This document shows positions 15,306 through 23,402 of a stretch of 29,657 nucleotides of DNA, in pieces (the first letter of the stretch is position 1; the number at the start of each line of letters is the position of its first letter). A model generated the notes under the pieces. That model searched no databases. It saw only the letters and a list, made by a program, of their open reading frames with translations, and was not told where the DNA came from. The DNA comes from an uncultured Burkholderiaceae bacterium (GTDB lineage: Bacteria > Pseudomonadota > Gammaproteobacteria > Burkholderiales > Burkholderiaceae). Position numbers and translations under genes: made by a program. The stretch lies in the NCBI GenBank assembly GCA_937862845.1, contig CALMCK010000040.1, positions 1 to 29,657 of the forward strand, read 5' to 3'.

Positions 15306-16172
15306 ATGACCCAAGCGAACTTCATTCTCACCCTCTCCTGCCCTGACCAAATGGGCATCGTCCACGCCGTGTCTGGATTTTTATTCGAGCGCGGCGGCAA
15401 CATCGTTGACTCCGCGCAGTTTGACGACCAAGACTCTGACCGTTTTTTCATGCGCGTGCATTTCGAAGAACACCGCCCCGACGTGACGCTGGATGTTTTA
15501 AAGTCGGAGTTTGCACCGATTGCCGAAAAGTTCAACATGGACTGGCAGCTTTTCGACGGCCGCATCAAACCACGTCTGCTCATCATGGTTTCGAAAATTG
15601 GCCACTGCTTAAATGATTTATTGTTTCGCCATCAATCGGGCAACCTGCCCGTCGACATCGCCGCCGTGGTGTCCAACCACCCCGACTACGCGCCGCTCGC
15701 GGCATCCTACGGCGTGCCGTTTCACCACTTCCCATTGCTCGGCTCAACCGACGCACAAAAAGCCGCGCAAGAAGCACAGGTGTTAAACATCGTCGCGACC
15801 GAGCAAATCGACTGTGTGATTTTGGCGCGCTACATGCAGATTTTATCGGACAACATGTGCCAGCAACTCAACGGCCGCGCCATCAACATCCACCACTCAT
15901 TTTTACCGAGCTTTAAAGGCGCCAAACCCTATCATCAAGCATTCAACAAAGGCGTCAAACTCATCGGCGCCACCGCGCATTTTGTCACCGCCGACCTCGA
16001 CGAAGGCCCGATTATTGAACAAGACATCGCCCGCGTCAATCACGCCATGTCCGCCGCAGAGCTCACCGCCATGGGTCGCGACGTCGAGTGCGTGACCCTC
16101 GCCCGCGCGGTCAAATGGCACGCCGAACGACGGGTTGTGCTCAATAATAAAAAAACAGTGGTGTTTCGATAA
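15306..16172 (+). CDS. purU: Formyltetrahydrofolate deformylase
   Basis: Cytosolic enzyme of 288 residues that hydrolyses 10-formyl-THF to formate and THF, balancing the one-carbon pool. An N-terminal ACT domain (about 5-80, starting FILTLSCPDQMGIVHAVSGFLFERGGNI) is followed by a formyltransferase-like domain. The catalytic triad of this fold is seen as N194 and H196 in INIHHSFLPSFKG and D232 in DLDEGPIIEQD. Length and order match PurU rather than PurN, which lacks the ACT domain. The ATG at 15306 has only a weak AAAGCGA upstream. It is divergent from ubiE; rsmB follows after 99 bp with no terminator seen between them. Confidence 0.96.
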   Translation: MTQANFILTLSCPDQMGIVHAVSGFLFERGGNIVDSAQFDDQDSDRFFMRVHFEEHRPDVTLDVLKSEFAPIAEKFNMDWQLFDGRIKPRLLIMVSKIGHCLNDLLFRHQSGNLPVDIAAVVSNHPDYAPLAASYGVPFHHFPLLGSTDAQKAAQEAQVLNIVATEQIDCVILARYMQILSDNMCQQLNGRAINIHHSFLPSFKGAKPYHQAFNKGVKLIGATAHFVTADLDEGPIIEQDIARVNHAMSAAELTAMGRDVECVTLARAVKWHAERRVVLNNKKTVVFR

Positions 16173-16271
16173 GCCATTGCCTTACACTGTACTTGCTGGT
16201 TGATCCCGACGAGGTCAGTTGATTTAAAAAACATGCATATTTTTCACGCCTAAAACCTTGGACACACCACC

Positions 16272-17804
16272 ATGACCGACACGCCTAAAAAACTTTCTTT
16301 ACCCGCCAAACCACGCAGTTCTGCGTCAAAAAAATCATCGAACAAACCCGCACGTCCGAACTCGCGCCCGCCGAGCGGTGAGCGCTCGTCGTATGCGCGC
16401 CGCCCAAAGGCGCCAAAGCCACCGATGAATCCGCGCCCTGCGCCGCCAGTGATGGCGGACGCGCGTTTGGATTTGCACAGCATCATTGCGGCGCCTGCCG
16501 ATGTGTTGCCGCCGAGTGGGTTGGCGTATCAGCTGACGATGGCGGCGCATGCGGCGCATGCGGTGGTGGAGGGTTATTCATTGCAGCAGGCTTTGGCGGT
16601 GTTGCCCATCGATGATGTGGCGCGGGCGAATGTGCAACGCTTGAGTTTCGATGCGATGCGCCATCTGGGCTTGGTGCAGTTTTGGGTACAGCGCGCGGTC
16701 GATAAGCCGCCCGTGCCGTGGTTGCAAGCGATGCTGTGGGTGGCCTTGACGCAGTTGCATTTGCGTGAGGAGGATGAGTTCACTTTGGTGAACCAAGCGG
16801 TGGCGGCGGTCGAGGCGCGCAAGCCGCATGCGAAGGGTTTGGTCAATGCGATTTTGCGACGGTTTTTGCGTGAGCGCGATGAGTGGTTGGCGGCGGCATC
16901 TGATGATTTGGTGGCGCACTGGAATTATCCGCTGTGGTGGATTGAAAAACTGCAAGCGCAGCATCCGAACGATTGGCAACAAATTTTAGACGTCGGCAAT
17001 GCACATCCACCCATGACGCTGCGGGTGAATGCGCGCGCGACGGATGTGGCGGCATATCAGGCGCTGTTGAGCGAACACGGTCGTGCGGCGAGCCCAATGC
17101 CTGCGCTGTCGCCCAATGCTTTGGTGCTCGAGCTGCCGTGTGCGGTGAGCCAGCTGCCCGAGTTTGGTGCGGGCGCTGTGTCGGTTCAGGATGCGGGTGC
17201 GCAGCTGTCCGTCGAGCTGCTTGACTTACAAAACGGCATGCGTGTGCTCGATGCTTGCGCGGCACCGGGTGGTAAAACCTGCCATATTTTGGAGCGTTTT
17301 GATGTGGATTTGCTCGCTTTGGAAAAAGACGCGCCACGCTCATGGCGCATTGAAGAAAATTTTGAACGCTTGAATTTAAAAGCGGACATCGAAGTGATGG
17401 ACGCCAACGTCGTGAAAAAATGGTGGGACGGTGTGCCATTTGACCGTGTTTTGCTCGATGCACCATGCTCGGCCAGCGGCATAGTCCGCCGCCACCCTGA
17501 CATTCGTTGGCTGCGCGAATCGGCCGACACAGAGGGGCTGGCGCGCCAGCAAAAACAACTGCTGCGCTCGATGTGGCAGGTGTTGGCGGTCGGTGGGCGC
17601 TTACTTTATTGCACGTGCTCGGTGTTTGAAGATGAAGGCGAAGCGGTGATTTCTGAGTTCATGGGACACACACCGAACGCAAGCCGTGTAGAATTGCCCC
17701 AGATGCGCGAGCTGACCCGCACAGCGGGACAGCTGCTGCCGCGCATGAATGAAAACGCCAACCACGATGGGTTCTTTTACGCGGCGCTGATTAAAACCGC
17801 GTGA
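16272..17804 (+). CDS. rsmB: 16S rRNA (cytosine-C5)-methyltransferase RsmB
   Basis: SAM-dependent enzyme that makes m5C at position 967 of 16S rRNA (E. coli numbering). The 510-residue product has an N-terminal NusB-like RNA-binding domain (about 83-225; LVNQAVAAVEARKPHAKGLVNAILRRFLRE) and a C-terminal methyltransferase domain. Motifs: DACAAPGGKT (SAM binding), LLDAPCSASGIVRRHPDIRW with one catalytic cysteine and LLYCTCSVFEDEGE with the second. The first 75 or so residues are an extra low-complexity tail rich in Lys, Pro, Ser and Arg; usual RsmB is about 430-450 residues. The start has no clear ribosome binding site, so a later start (M52 or M61) is possible, but the open frame and codon use continue smoothly to 16272. 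Confidence 0.94.
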   Translation: MTDTPKKLSLPAKPRSSASKKSSNKPARPNSRPPSGERSSYARRPKAPKPPMNPRPAPPVMADARLDLHSIIAAPADVLPPSGLAYQLTMAAHAAHAVVEGYSLQQALAVLPIDDVARANVQRLSFDAMRHLGLVQFWVQRAVDKPPVPWLQAMLWVALTQLHLREEDEFTLVNQAVAAVEARKPHAKGLVNAILRRFLRERDEWLAAASDDLVAHWNYPLWWIEKLQAQHPNDWQQILDVGNAHPPMTLRVNARATDVAAYQALLSEHGRAASPMPALSPNALVLELPCAVSQLPEFGAGAVSVQDAGAQLSVELLDLQNGMRVLDACAAPGGKTCHILERFDVDLLALEKDAPRSWRIEENFERLNLKADIEVMDANVVKKWWDGVPFDRVLLDAPCSASGIVRRHPDIRWLRESADTEGLARQQKQLLRSMWQVLAVGGRLLYCTCSVFEDEGEAVISEFMGHTPNASRVELPQMRELTRTAGQLLPRMNENANHDGFFYAALIKTA

Positions 17805-17875
17805 GCCACCCGTTGCACAGATACAACAAATGCCGTTGTAAATGCACAACACAGCGCGCCATATCCCTCGCTTTG

Positions 17876-17904
17876 TTGTGAAATTGTTACAAAACCAACA
17901 TAAT
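17876..17904 (+). promoter_or_regulatory. sigma70-like promoter immediately before the DUF4390 gene
   Basis: TTGTGA (17876-17881) and CATAAT (17899-17904) are separated by exactly 17 bp. The predicted transcription start falls at or within a base or two of 17911, the A of the ATG, so the transcript would be leaderless. Confidence 0.55.
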
Positions 17905-17910
17905 AGACGC

Positions 17911-18510
17911 ATGACCACAGCCCTTCACCCTTCGCTCAAACGCATCGCCAAACGACTCATGCCGTCGTGGCGCGCGCTTGCGTTGGCGTTGGCGCTGTCC
18001 ACCTGCAGCGGGCTCGCACACGCAGACATCACCCCGCAATACGCCACAATGAGTCGCCTCACCGACGGCGGCTATGCCGTGAACGCCGACTTTCGCTTCA
18101 GCCTGCCGACGCAGCTGCAAGACGCCGTCAACCACGGCACCGCGCTGTACTTCACCGCCGAGTATCGCCTCGCACGTCCGCGCTGGTACGGCCTGAACGA
18201 AGACATCATCAGCGCCAAGCGCGAGTATCGCGTCTCATACAACAGCCTGACCCAGCAATACCGTGTCGCAGTCGGCGCCGATCAATACCGTTTTGACACA
18301 CTCAGCGCATCCATCTTATTCGCCTCACGCCCCTCACAGTGGCGCGTCGTCGGCGCCGGCCAGCTCGACACCAATCAGCCCTACGAAGCGTCGATACGCA
18401 TGTCTCTGAACACCTCTAAACTGCCACGCACCTACCAACTCAACGCCCTCACCCAACAAGGCTGGGGTCTGTCATCGAACTGGTATCGATTCAGCTTCAC
18501 ACCTCGATAG
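17911..18510 (+). CDS. DUF4390 domain protein (exported)
   Basis: 199 residues from the ATG at 17911. A signal sequence is clear: a basic N-region (about 1-30), a hydrophobic ALALALALSTCSG core and a cleavage site after GLAHA, leaving a mature protein that begins DITPQYATMS. The mature part is a mostly beta-strand domain with the DUF4390 pattern: GYAVNADFRFSLPTQLQDAVNHGTALYFTAEYRLARPRWYG, then YRVSYNSLTQQYRV and a C-terminal GWGLSSNWYRFSF. Function is unknown. In betaproteobacteria a DUF4390 gene typically sits between rsmB and the NtrY-like kinase, as here, hinting at a role in the kinase's periplasmic signalling, which is inference. An in-frame upstream ATG (17842) lies before the predicted promoter. 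Confidence 0.85.
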   Translation: MTTALHPSLKRIAKRLMPSWRALALALALSTCSGLAHADITPQYATMSRLTDGGYAVNADFRFSLPTQLQDAVNHGTALYFTAEYRLARPRWYGLNEDIISAKREYRVSYNSLTQQYRVAVGADQYRFDTLSASILFASRPSQWRVVGAGQLDTNQPYEASIRMSLNTSKLPRTYQLNALTQQGWGLSSNWYRFSFTPR

Positions 18511-18615
18511 CCGACCTTCGCGCGGCCTCGCCAGGCTGCATCAAGATGGGCTGGTAAAGACAGCGTTTTTAAGCAGGGCAGCAACCACTCTTGTTGAGCG
18601 AAAAACCTCCCCACC

Positions 18616-20883
18616 ATGAACAAATACCTCAAAAGCCTCCTCATCGGCTCTATGATTTTGGGCACATTACTGTTGCTCGGCTTGGCGCTGTCCACACGCA
18701 GCAGTCATGCGTTTGAGCGTCAGTATCCGACCTTATTGTTGCTCAACATCGCGGTGATTGCGGTGATGATTGTGTTGCTGGGCGTGCTGGCGGCTTGGCT
18801 GATTCGACGGTTTCGGCGCAATGTCTTTGGCACGCGTTTGTTGACGCGCTTCGCTTTGTCGTTCGCGCTGTTGGGGATTGTGCCGGGGTTGATTTTGTTT
18901 GCGATTTCTACTTTGTTTGTCTCACGCACCATTGACACGTGGTTCAGTTTGGATTTAAACAGCGCTTTGGAAGCGGGTTTAAACTTCGGCCGCGACCGCA
19001 TCAAAACCGCTTCTGCTCAAAGCAGCAGCGATTTGGCCCGCATTGCGGCGCAAATCGAGTCGGGCACGCCTGACCAGCGCAGCAGCGATGCCGATGGCTG
19101 GTTGACGCGCTATCAGCTCGACCGCGTGGCGGTGTTGGATCAAAACGGCGCGCTGATTTGGCAACAAGACCGCACGGGCAAAGCACGCGAGTTAAACCCT
19201 GATTTCGTCAATAAAGCCACTTTGAGCAAATCGGCCGATGGCTTTACCGCGATTGAAGATGAGTCGGACATCGTCGATGCCAACTCCACCGCGCAAGTGG
19301 CCGCGCCGGTGATTCATGCGCTGCAAGCATTGAACCACACGCCAGCCAATGCGAAGGCGCGTTACATCTACGCCGAGCGCACCATGCCAGCGAATTTTTC
19401 GAGTGATGTGAATGCAATTCAAAGCGGCTTGCGCGATTATCAAGCCACCGAAGCCTCGCGCAACAGCCTGAAAAGTTTATACCGCGTCACCCTCGGCGTC
19501 GCGCTTTTGCTCACCATGTTGGCCGCGCTGGCCGCCGCGTTTTTGATTGCCAATCGCATGATACAACCGATTTTATGGTTGGCCGACGCCACGCATAAAG
19601 TCGCCAAAGGCCAGTATGCACTGGTGCCACAACGCGCGAAAGGCTCGGACGAATTGATTCAGCTGGTGGACTCATTCGGCGACATGGCGAGCCAGCTCAA
19701 CATCACGCAAGCATCGTTGAGCACCAACCAAAAAGCACTCGAACTCGAAAAGGCTTACTCCGAAGCCGTGCTGGATAATTTATCCGCGGGCGTGTTGGTG
19801 TTTGATGCGTTCTTTGTGCTCGAAGACCACAACAGCAGCGCCAGCCGTATTTTCAACACCCCGTTCGCGCCGCACCTCGGCCAGCACATGCACAATATTG
19901 AAGCGCTCGCCCCGCTGTATGACGCCGTGCTTGCCGCCGCGAACCACGCGCAATCCCAAGGCAGCCAAACCCCGTGGCGCGTGCAGCAAAACATCGTCAT
20001 CGACCGCGCACATCAGGACGACGAAATCACATTATCGATTCAAGGCTCGCGCTTCACCCGCGCAGACAGCGATGGCTATGTGCTGGTGATTGACGATATT
20101 TCACCGATTATCTCAGCACAACGAACATTGGCGTGGGGCGAAGTCGCGCGCCGACTCGCCCATGAAATCAAAAACCCACTCACGCCGATACAGCTGTCTG
20201 CCGAGCGATTGCAACACAAACTATCGGACAAACTTGACGAGCCGAATCAACAATTGCTCGAGCGCAGCACGCGCACCATCGTCAATCAAGTGGGCGCATT
20301 GCAAAATCTGGTCAACGAGTTTCGCGACTACGCACGCGCACCCGAGGTCAGCTTTGCCCCCGTTGATTTAAACGAGCTGATTCGCGACGTCCTCGCACTC
20401 TACGAAAGCGGCCAAGACACGCAATACCACATCGACACCGCACTCGCGAGCGGTCTGCCAAACATCCTCGCCGACGCCCAACAGCTGCGCCAAGTGTTTC
20501 ACAACTTGATTAAGAATGCGATAGAAGCGCAAACCACCGAAAAACTGCCGCGCATCCGCATCGAAACGCGCCTCGTGCCCCTGCAAAGCGGCGGCTTACT
20601 GCACCAAGCGGGCGTGAATTTTTGCATCACCGACAATGGCACAGGCTTTACTGGCAAAGCGCTCGCGCGCATGTTTGAACCCTACAACACCACCAAACCG
20701 AGTGGCACAGGACTGGGCTTGCCCGTGGTCAAAAAAATCATCGACGCACACCACGCCAAAATCACCGTAAAAAATTGTGTCGAAAATGAGACATCTATTG
20801 AGATTTTAGGCGCACAAATTGATATACTGTTTTTAAACGTGGCGCAAAACGAGACAAACACAGCAGCACCACGCCTCTTATAA
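18616..20883 (+). CDS. ntrY: NtrY-like membrane sensor histidine kinase
   Basis: Sensor kinase of 755 residues. Three N-terminal membrane helices (about 7-28, 39-63, 76-102) precede a periplasmic region (about 103-290). A fourth helix (about 292-313), HAMP (about 314-368), a PAS-like domain (about 380-500) and the kinase core follow. The H box is ARRLAHEIKNPLTPIQLSAERLQ with His516; the N box is NLIKNAIEA, then DNGTGF and GTGLGLPVVKKI. HEIKNPLTPIQLSAERL is diagnostic for the NtrY/NtrB-like group. The last 45 or so residues after the G2 box are poorly conserved (NETNTAAPRLL at the end). The ATG at 18616 lacks an obvious ribosome binding site. It is followed after 30 bp by its likely partner regulator. 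Roles in nitrogen or redox control are described for relatives but not shown here. Confidence 0.92.
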   Translation: MNKYLKSLLIGSMILGTLLLLGLALSTRSSHAFERQYPTLLLLNIAVIAVMIVLLGVLAAWLIRRFRRNVFGTRLLTRFALSFALLGIVPGLILFAISTLFVSRTIDTWFSLDLNSALEAGLNFGRDRIKTASAQSSSDLARIAAQIESGTPDQRSSDADGWLTRYQLDRVAVLDQNGALIWQQDRTGKARELNPDFVNKATLSKSADGFTAIEDESDIVDANSTAQVAAPVIHALQALNHTPANAKARYIYAERTMPANFSSDVNAIQSGLRDYQATEASRNSLKSLYRVTLGVALLLTMLAALAAAFLIANRMIQPILWLADATHKVAKGQYALVPQRAKGSDELIQLVDSFGDMASQLNITQASLSTNQKALELEKAYSEAVLDNLSAGVLVFDAFFVLEDHNSSASRIFNTPFAPHLGQHMHNIEALAPLYDAVLAAANHAQSQGSQTPWRVQQNIVIDRAHQDDEITLSIQGSRFTRADSDGYVLVIDDISPIISAQRTLAWGEVARRLAHEIKNPLTPIQLSAERLQHKLSDKLDEPNQQLLERSTRTIVNQVGALQNLVNEFRDYARAPEVSFAPVDLNELIRDVLALYESGQDTQYHIDTALASGLPNILADAQQLRQVFHNLIKNAIEAQTTEKLPRIRIETRLVPLQSGGLLHQAGVNFCITDNGTGFTGKALARMFEPYNTTKPSGTGLGLPVVKKIIDAHHAKITVKNCVENETSIEILGAQIDILFLNVAQNETNTAAPRLL

Positions 20884-20913
20884 CATTCAGAAAAACAAAA
20901 CAGGTAAAAGAAT

Positions 20914-21651
20914 ATGGCCAACATTCTGGTGGTTGACGACGAAATGGGCATACGCGAGTTGCTCTCCGAAATCCTCTATGACGAAGGCCACGTTGTCATG
21001 CTCGCAGAAAACGCCGCGCAAGCGCGTCTAGCCCGCGACAAAATGCGCCCCGACTTGGTTCTACTGGACATCTGGATGCCCGACACAGACGGCGTCACAT
21101 TACTCAAAGAATGGGCGCTCAACGGCCAACTGACCATGCCCGTCGTCATGATGAGCGGGCACGCCAGCATCGACACCGCCGTCGAAGCAACCCGCATCGG
21201 CGCACTCGACTTCCTCGAAAAACCCATCACACTGCAAAAATTATTGCACACCGTGCAACACGGCCTGCTCAAATCCGCCGCACCCAACATCAAAGAAGTG
21301 GTCAACGGCATGAACATGCCCAGCAAAAACACCACGCCCGAAAAACCAGAAGCCAACACCAGCGACGCCAACGAGTCCAGCACGCCACCCGACGCGGCAG
21401 AAACCAGCGCACCAGAAACCACAAGCACCGCCAGTTTATCCAACAGCGCACAACTACTCGCCACCCTTGATTTAAACATCGCTCTGCGCGATGCCCGCGA
21501 CGCTTTTGAAAGAATTTATTTTGAGCACCACCTCGAACTAGAAAACGCCAACATCACCCGCATCGCCGAAAAAACAGGCTTGGAGCGCACACACCTGTAT
21601 CGCAAACTCAAACAACTGAACATCCCGATTTCCAAAACACCTAAAAAATAA
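20914..21651 (+). CDS. ntrX: NtrX-like response regulator lacking the AAA+ domain (receiver plus Fis-type HTH)
   Basis: 245-residue regulator starting at 20914 after AGGTAAAAGA. The receiver domain (about 1-120) has D8/D9, phosphoacceptor D52 in VLLDIWMPDTDG, S81 in MMSGHAS and K103 in LEKPI. It is followed by a low-complexity linker rich in Thr, Ser, Pro, Ala and Glu (about 130-190). The C-terminal Fis-type helix-turn-helix is at about 200-240: FERIYFEHHLELENANITRIAEKTGLERTHLYRKLKQLNI. The sigma54-activator AAA+ ATPase of classical NtrX (about 230 residues with GAFTGA) is wholly absent, so it cannot open sigma54 promoters in the usual way. I believe shortened versions are found next to NtrY in other betaproteobacteria, which would make this a lineage trait. 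It is cotranscribed with the ntrY-like kinase. Confidence 0.88.
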   Translation: MANILVVDDEMGIRELLSEILYDEGHVVMLAENAAQARLARDKMRPDLVLLDIWMPDTDGVTLLKEWALNGQLTMPVVMMSGHASIDTAVEATRIGALDFLEKPITLQKLLHTVQHGLLKSAAPNIKEVVNGMNMPSKNTTPEKPEANTSDANESSTPPDAAETSAPETTSTASLSNSAQLLATLDLNIALRDARDAFERIYFEHHLELENANITRIAEKTGLERTHLYRKLKQLNIPISKTPKK

Positions 21652-21677
21652 CCCTATTTTTACCCGCACAAGCCTAC

Positions 21678-22469
21678 ATGAGCGCCATGGGCAATGGCGA
21701 GAACCCACGTTTACAAGGCCTTTTGGCCTCAGACGATGGCCATGATTTCTTCGCCATCGAATACGAAGCACAGGGTTATGTCAAAGACGATGACGCCAAA
21801 GACCTCGATGCTGACGAGATTTTATCGCAATACAAAGAAGGCACCGAACAAGGCAATGAAGAGCGCGTCGCCAAAGGCTTTACCGCCATTGAAACAGGCG
21901 GCTGGTCCGAAAAGCCCAGCTACAACACCAATTTGCATCGTCTCACATGGGCCATGACCCTGCATGACAAAGGCATTGCCCCCAGCAACGATGACACCGT
22001 CAACTACGAGACACGCATACTGGGCCGCGAAGGCGTCGTCAGCATGACATGGATTGCCGGCGTATCTGAGCTCACTGCTCTGAAGCCAAATGTCGATCAG
22101 CTCACCGCTGGTTTGCAGTATGTTGATGGTAAAAAATACAGCGACTACTCGGCCAGCTCCGGCGATAAAGTCGCCGAATACGGCCTCGCCGCTTTAATCG
22201 TCGGCGTCGGCGCCAAAAAACTGGGCATTTTTGCCGCCATCGCCGCGATGTTGGCCAAAACAGGTTTGGGCAAACTCATCATCGTTCCGCTCGTCGCAGC
22301 AGGCGCATTCATCAAACGCCTGTTTGGCAAAGGCACCCCGAAAAAAGAAAAAAACAAAACCACCCCTGAGTTCAACGCAACACCCAAACAACAAACTGAA
22401 ACCACCAAACCCACCAGCCTGCAAAATGCAGCCAAACAAGAAGAGTTGACCGACACAAGCAAGCTATAA
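21678..22469 (+). pseudogene. DUF2167 membrane protein gene, 5'-truncated
   Basis: The open frame encodes 263 residues matching the middle and end of DUF2167 proteins: LQGLLASDDGHDFFAIEYEAQGYVKDDDAKDLDADEILSQYKEGTEQGNEER (read in pieces), THxLTW-like NLHRLTWAMTLHDKG, VNYETRILGREGVVSMTWI and YADYSASSGDKVAEYGLAALI-like text. Two hydrophobic segments follow (about 168-190 and 197-212), then a Lys/Thr-rich tail. Intact relatives begin with a signal peptide and about 70-100 further residues; here they are missing. In-frame codons between 21654 and the ATG (reading LFLPAQAY) still look like family sequence just after the ntrX stop, with no start codon or ribosome binding site. So the head was probably deleted against the end of ntrX. 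The remaining frame is intact, so the deletion may be recent or the short protein retained. Confidence 0.7.
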
Positions 22470-22522
22470 GTTCACATCGGTTTGCTCGCAACACGCGGGC
22501 CGAGCAACGCTTCACCCCTCCA

Positions 22523-22565
22523 AAACCCAAACAAGCAAGCGCGGTGCGCTTGCTTGTTTGGGTTT
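22523..22565. terminator. Strong hairpin terminator after the DUF2167 gene
   Basis: A perfect 20-bp stem (22523-22542 with 22546-22565) around a 3-base GGT loop, with AAACCC and GGGTTT ends. Downstream T tracts are short (TTCTTTTG), but the stem is very stable. It separates the rsmB-ntrX block from the dcw cluster and may act in both directions. Confidence 0.75.
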
Positions 22566-22782
22566 AATTCTTTTGTTTGTCGTGACGTCGCTGGATCGCT
22601 GGGTCGCCCCATTAGAAAATCATCAGCGTCTCATTTTGATTCAAGCCCATCGACTCGCACACCTTCACTATCTACTTTTACAGTCAACCGCAAGCAACTG
22701 ATTTATAAGAATAAAAAATTTCAGCCCGCGACGCAAAACCTCTGTAAGTCTTTGTCTTTATTGAAATAAATGGCCATTGCAC
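22566..22782. other. Non-coding stretch upstream of the mraZ promoter
   Basis: AT-rich sequence between the terminator hairpin and the mraZ promoter. Open frames here are short, have no ribosome binding site and no recognisable protein sequence. I see no tRNA or repeat in it. TATAAG near 22700 is a possible extra -10 box but lacks a matching -35. Confidence 0.5.
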
Positions 22783-22811
22783 TTGACTTGCGCATACCGC
22801 TGCCGTAAAGT
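22783..22811 (+). promoter_or_regulatory. sigma70 promoter of the dcw cluster (Pmra)
   Basis: TTGACT (22783-22788, five of six) is followed after exactly 17 bp by TAAAGT (22806-22811, four of six). Transcription would begin near 22818, giving a leader of about 155 nt before mraZ. Confidence 0.7.
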
Positions 22812-22844
22812 GGCGAGAAGTGTTGAAAAGTGGGTATTTGTGGT
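22810..22844 (+). promoter_or_regulatory. MraZ operator: four direct boxes phased at 10 bp
   Basis: GTGGC (22810), GTGTT (22820), GTGGG (22830) and GTGGT (22840) start exactly 10 bp apart, each after an A/T-rich triplet. Known MraZ sites are TGGG-type direct repeats separated by five bases, the same period. The boxes overlap the -10 box and the start point, which fits autorepression of the cluster by MraZ. The second box is the weakest. Confidence 0.8.
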
Positions 22845-22973
22845 AATCAGCCCCTCATTTTTCAGAAGCACAGGGATTTTGGTGGATTTTGCGCTCTTTT
22901 AGCGCTTACTCCGCTTATTTTACCTTAAATATTGTTTTTATCAACTTTTTTGTCGTTGTGACGAAAGCCGATT

Positions 22974-23402
22974 ATGTACCAAGGAATATCAGCGCTGGCG
23001 TTGGATGCGAAGGGACGGATGCTCATTCCGACCAAGTATCGTGACGCGCTGTCCGTCGAATGCTCAGGTCAACTCACGTTGACACGACATCCGCACGGCT
23101 GTTTGCTGTTGTTGCCGCGCACGGTTTGGACCGAAATGCGCCGCGACATCATGGCTTGGCCGATGTCGGCGCGTGCGTGGCAACGTATTTTCATGGGCAA
23201 TGCGGCAGATGTCGAGATTGACAGCGCGGGGCGGATTTTGATTTCGCCTGAGCTGCGTGCGGCGACAGGCTTGACCAAAGACGTGATGCTGCTGGGCATT
23301 GGCTCGCACTTTGAGGTCTGGGATGCGGCGGCACATGCGGCGCAAGAAGCAGCGGCTTTGGACGCTGGCATGCCTGCGGTTCTGGATGGTTTCACATTCT
23401 GA
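22974..23402 (+). CDS. mraZ: Transcriptional regulator MraZ
   Basis: DNA-binding repressor of the division and cell wall cluster, 142 residues starting at 22974. It carries the two AbrB-like swapped-hairpin repeats that define the family: [19 protein letters not shown] (about 8-26) and [20 protein letters not shown] (about 81-100). The intervening [19 protein letters not shown] and the following [17 protein letters not shown] are also typical. MraZ forms a ring of eight to twelve subunits that binds direct repeats, which are present in its own promoter here. Its stop overlaps the rsmH start by one base (TGATG), so the two are translationally coupled. Confidence 0.97.
   Translation: MYQGISALALDAKGRMLIPTKYRDALSVECSGQLTLTRHPHGCLLLLPRTVWTEMRRDIMAWPMSARAWQRIFMGNAADVEIDSAGRILISPELRAATGLTKDVMLLGIGSHFEVWDAAAHAAQEAAALDAGMPAVLDGFTF

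Noticed and set aside
16843..17466. 207-residue minus-strand frame opposite rsmB
   Set aside because: Arg/His/Pro-rich antisense shadow of the conserved methyltransferase.
20976..21479. 167-residue minus-strand frame opposite the ntrX-like gene
   Set aside because: The hydrophobic Ser/Val/Leu-rich translation is the reverse complement of the receiver and linker, with no start signal.
22482..22769. 95-residue frame upstream of mraZ
   Set aside because: It passes through the 20-bp terminator stem, has no ribosome binding site and no family resemblance.
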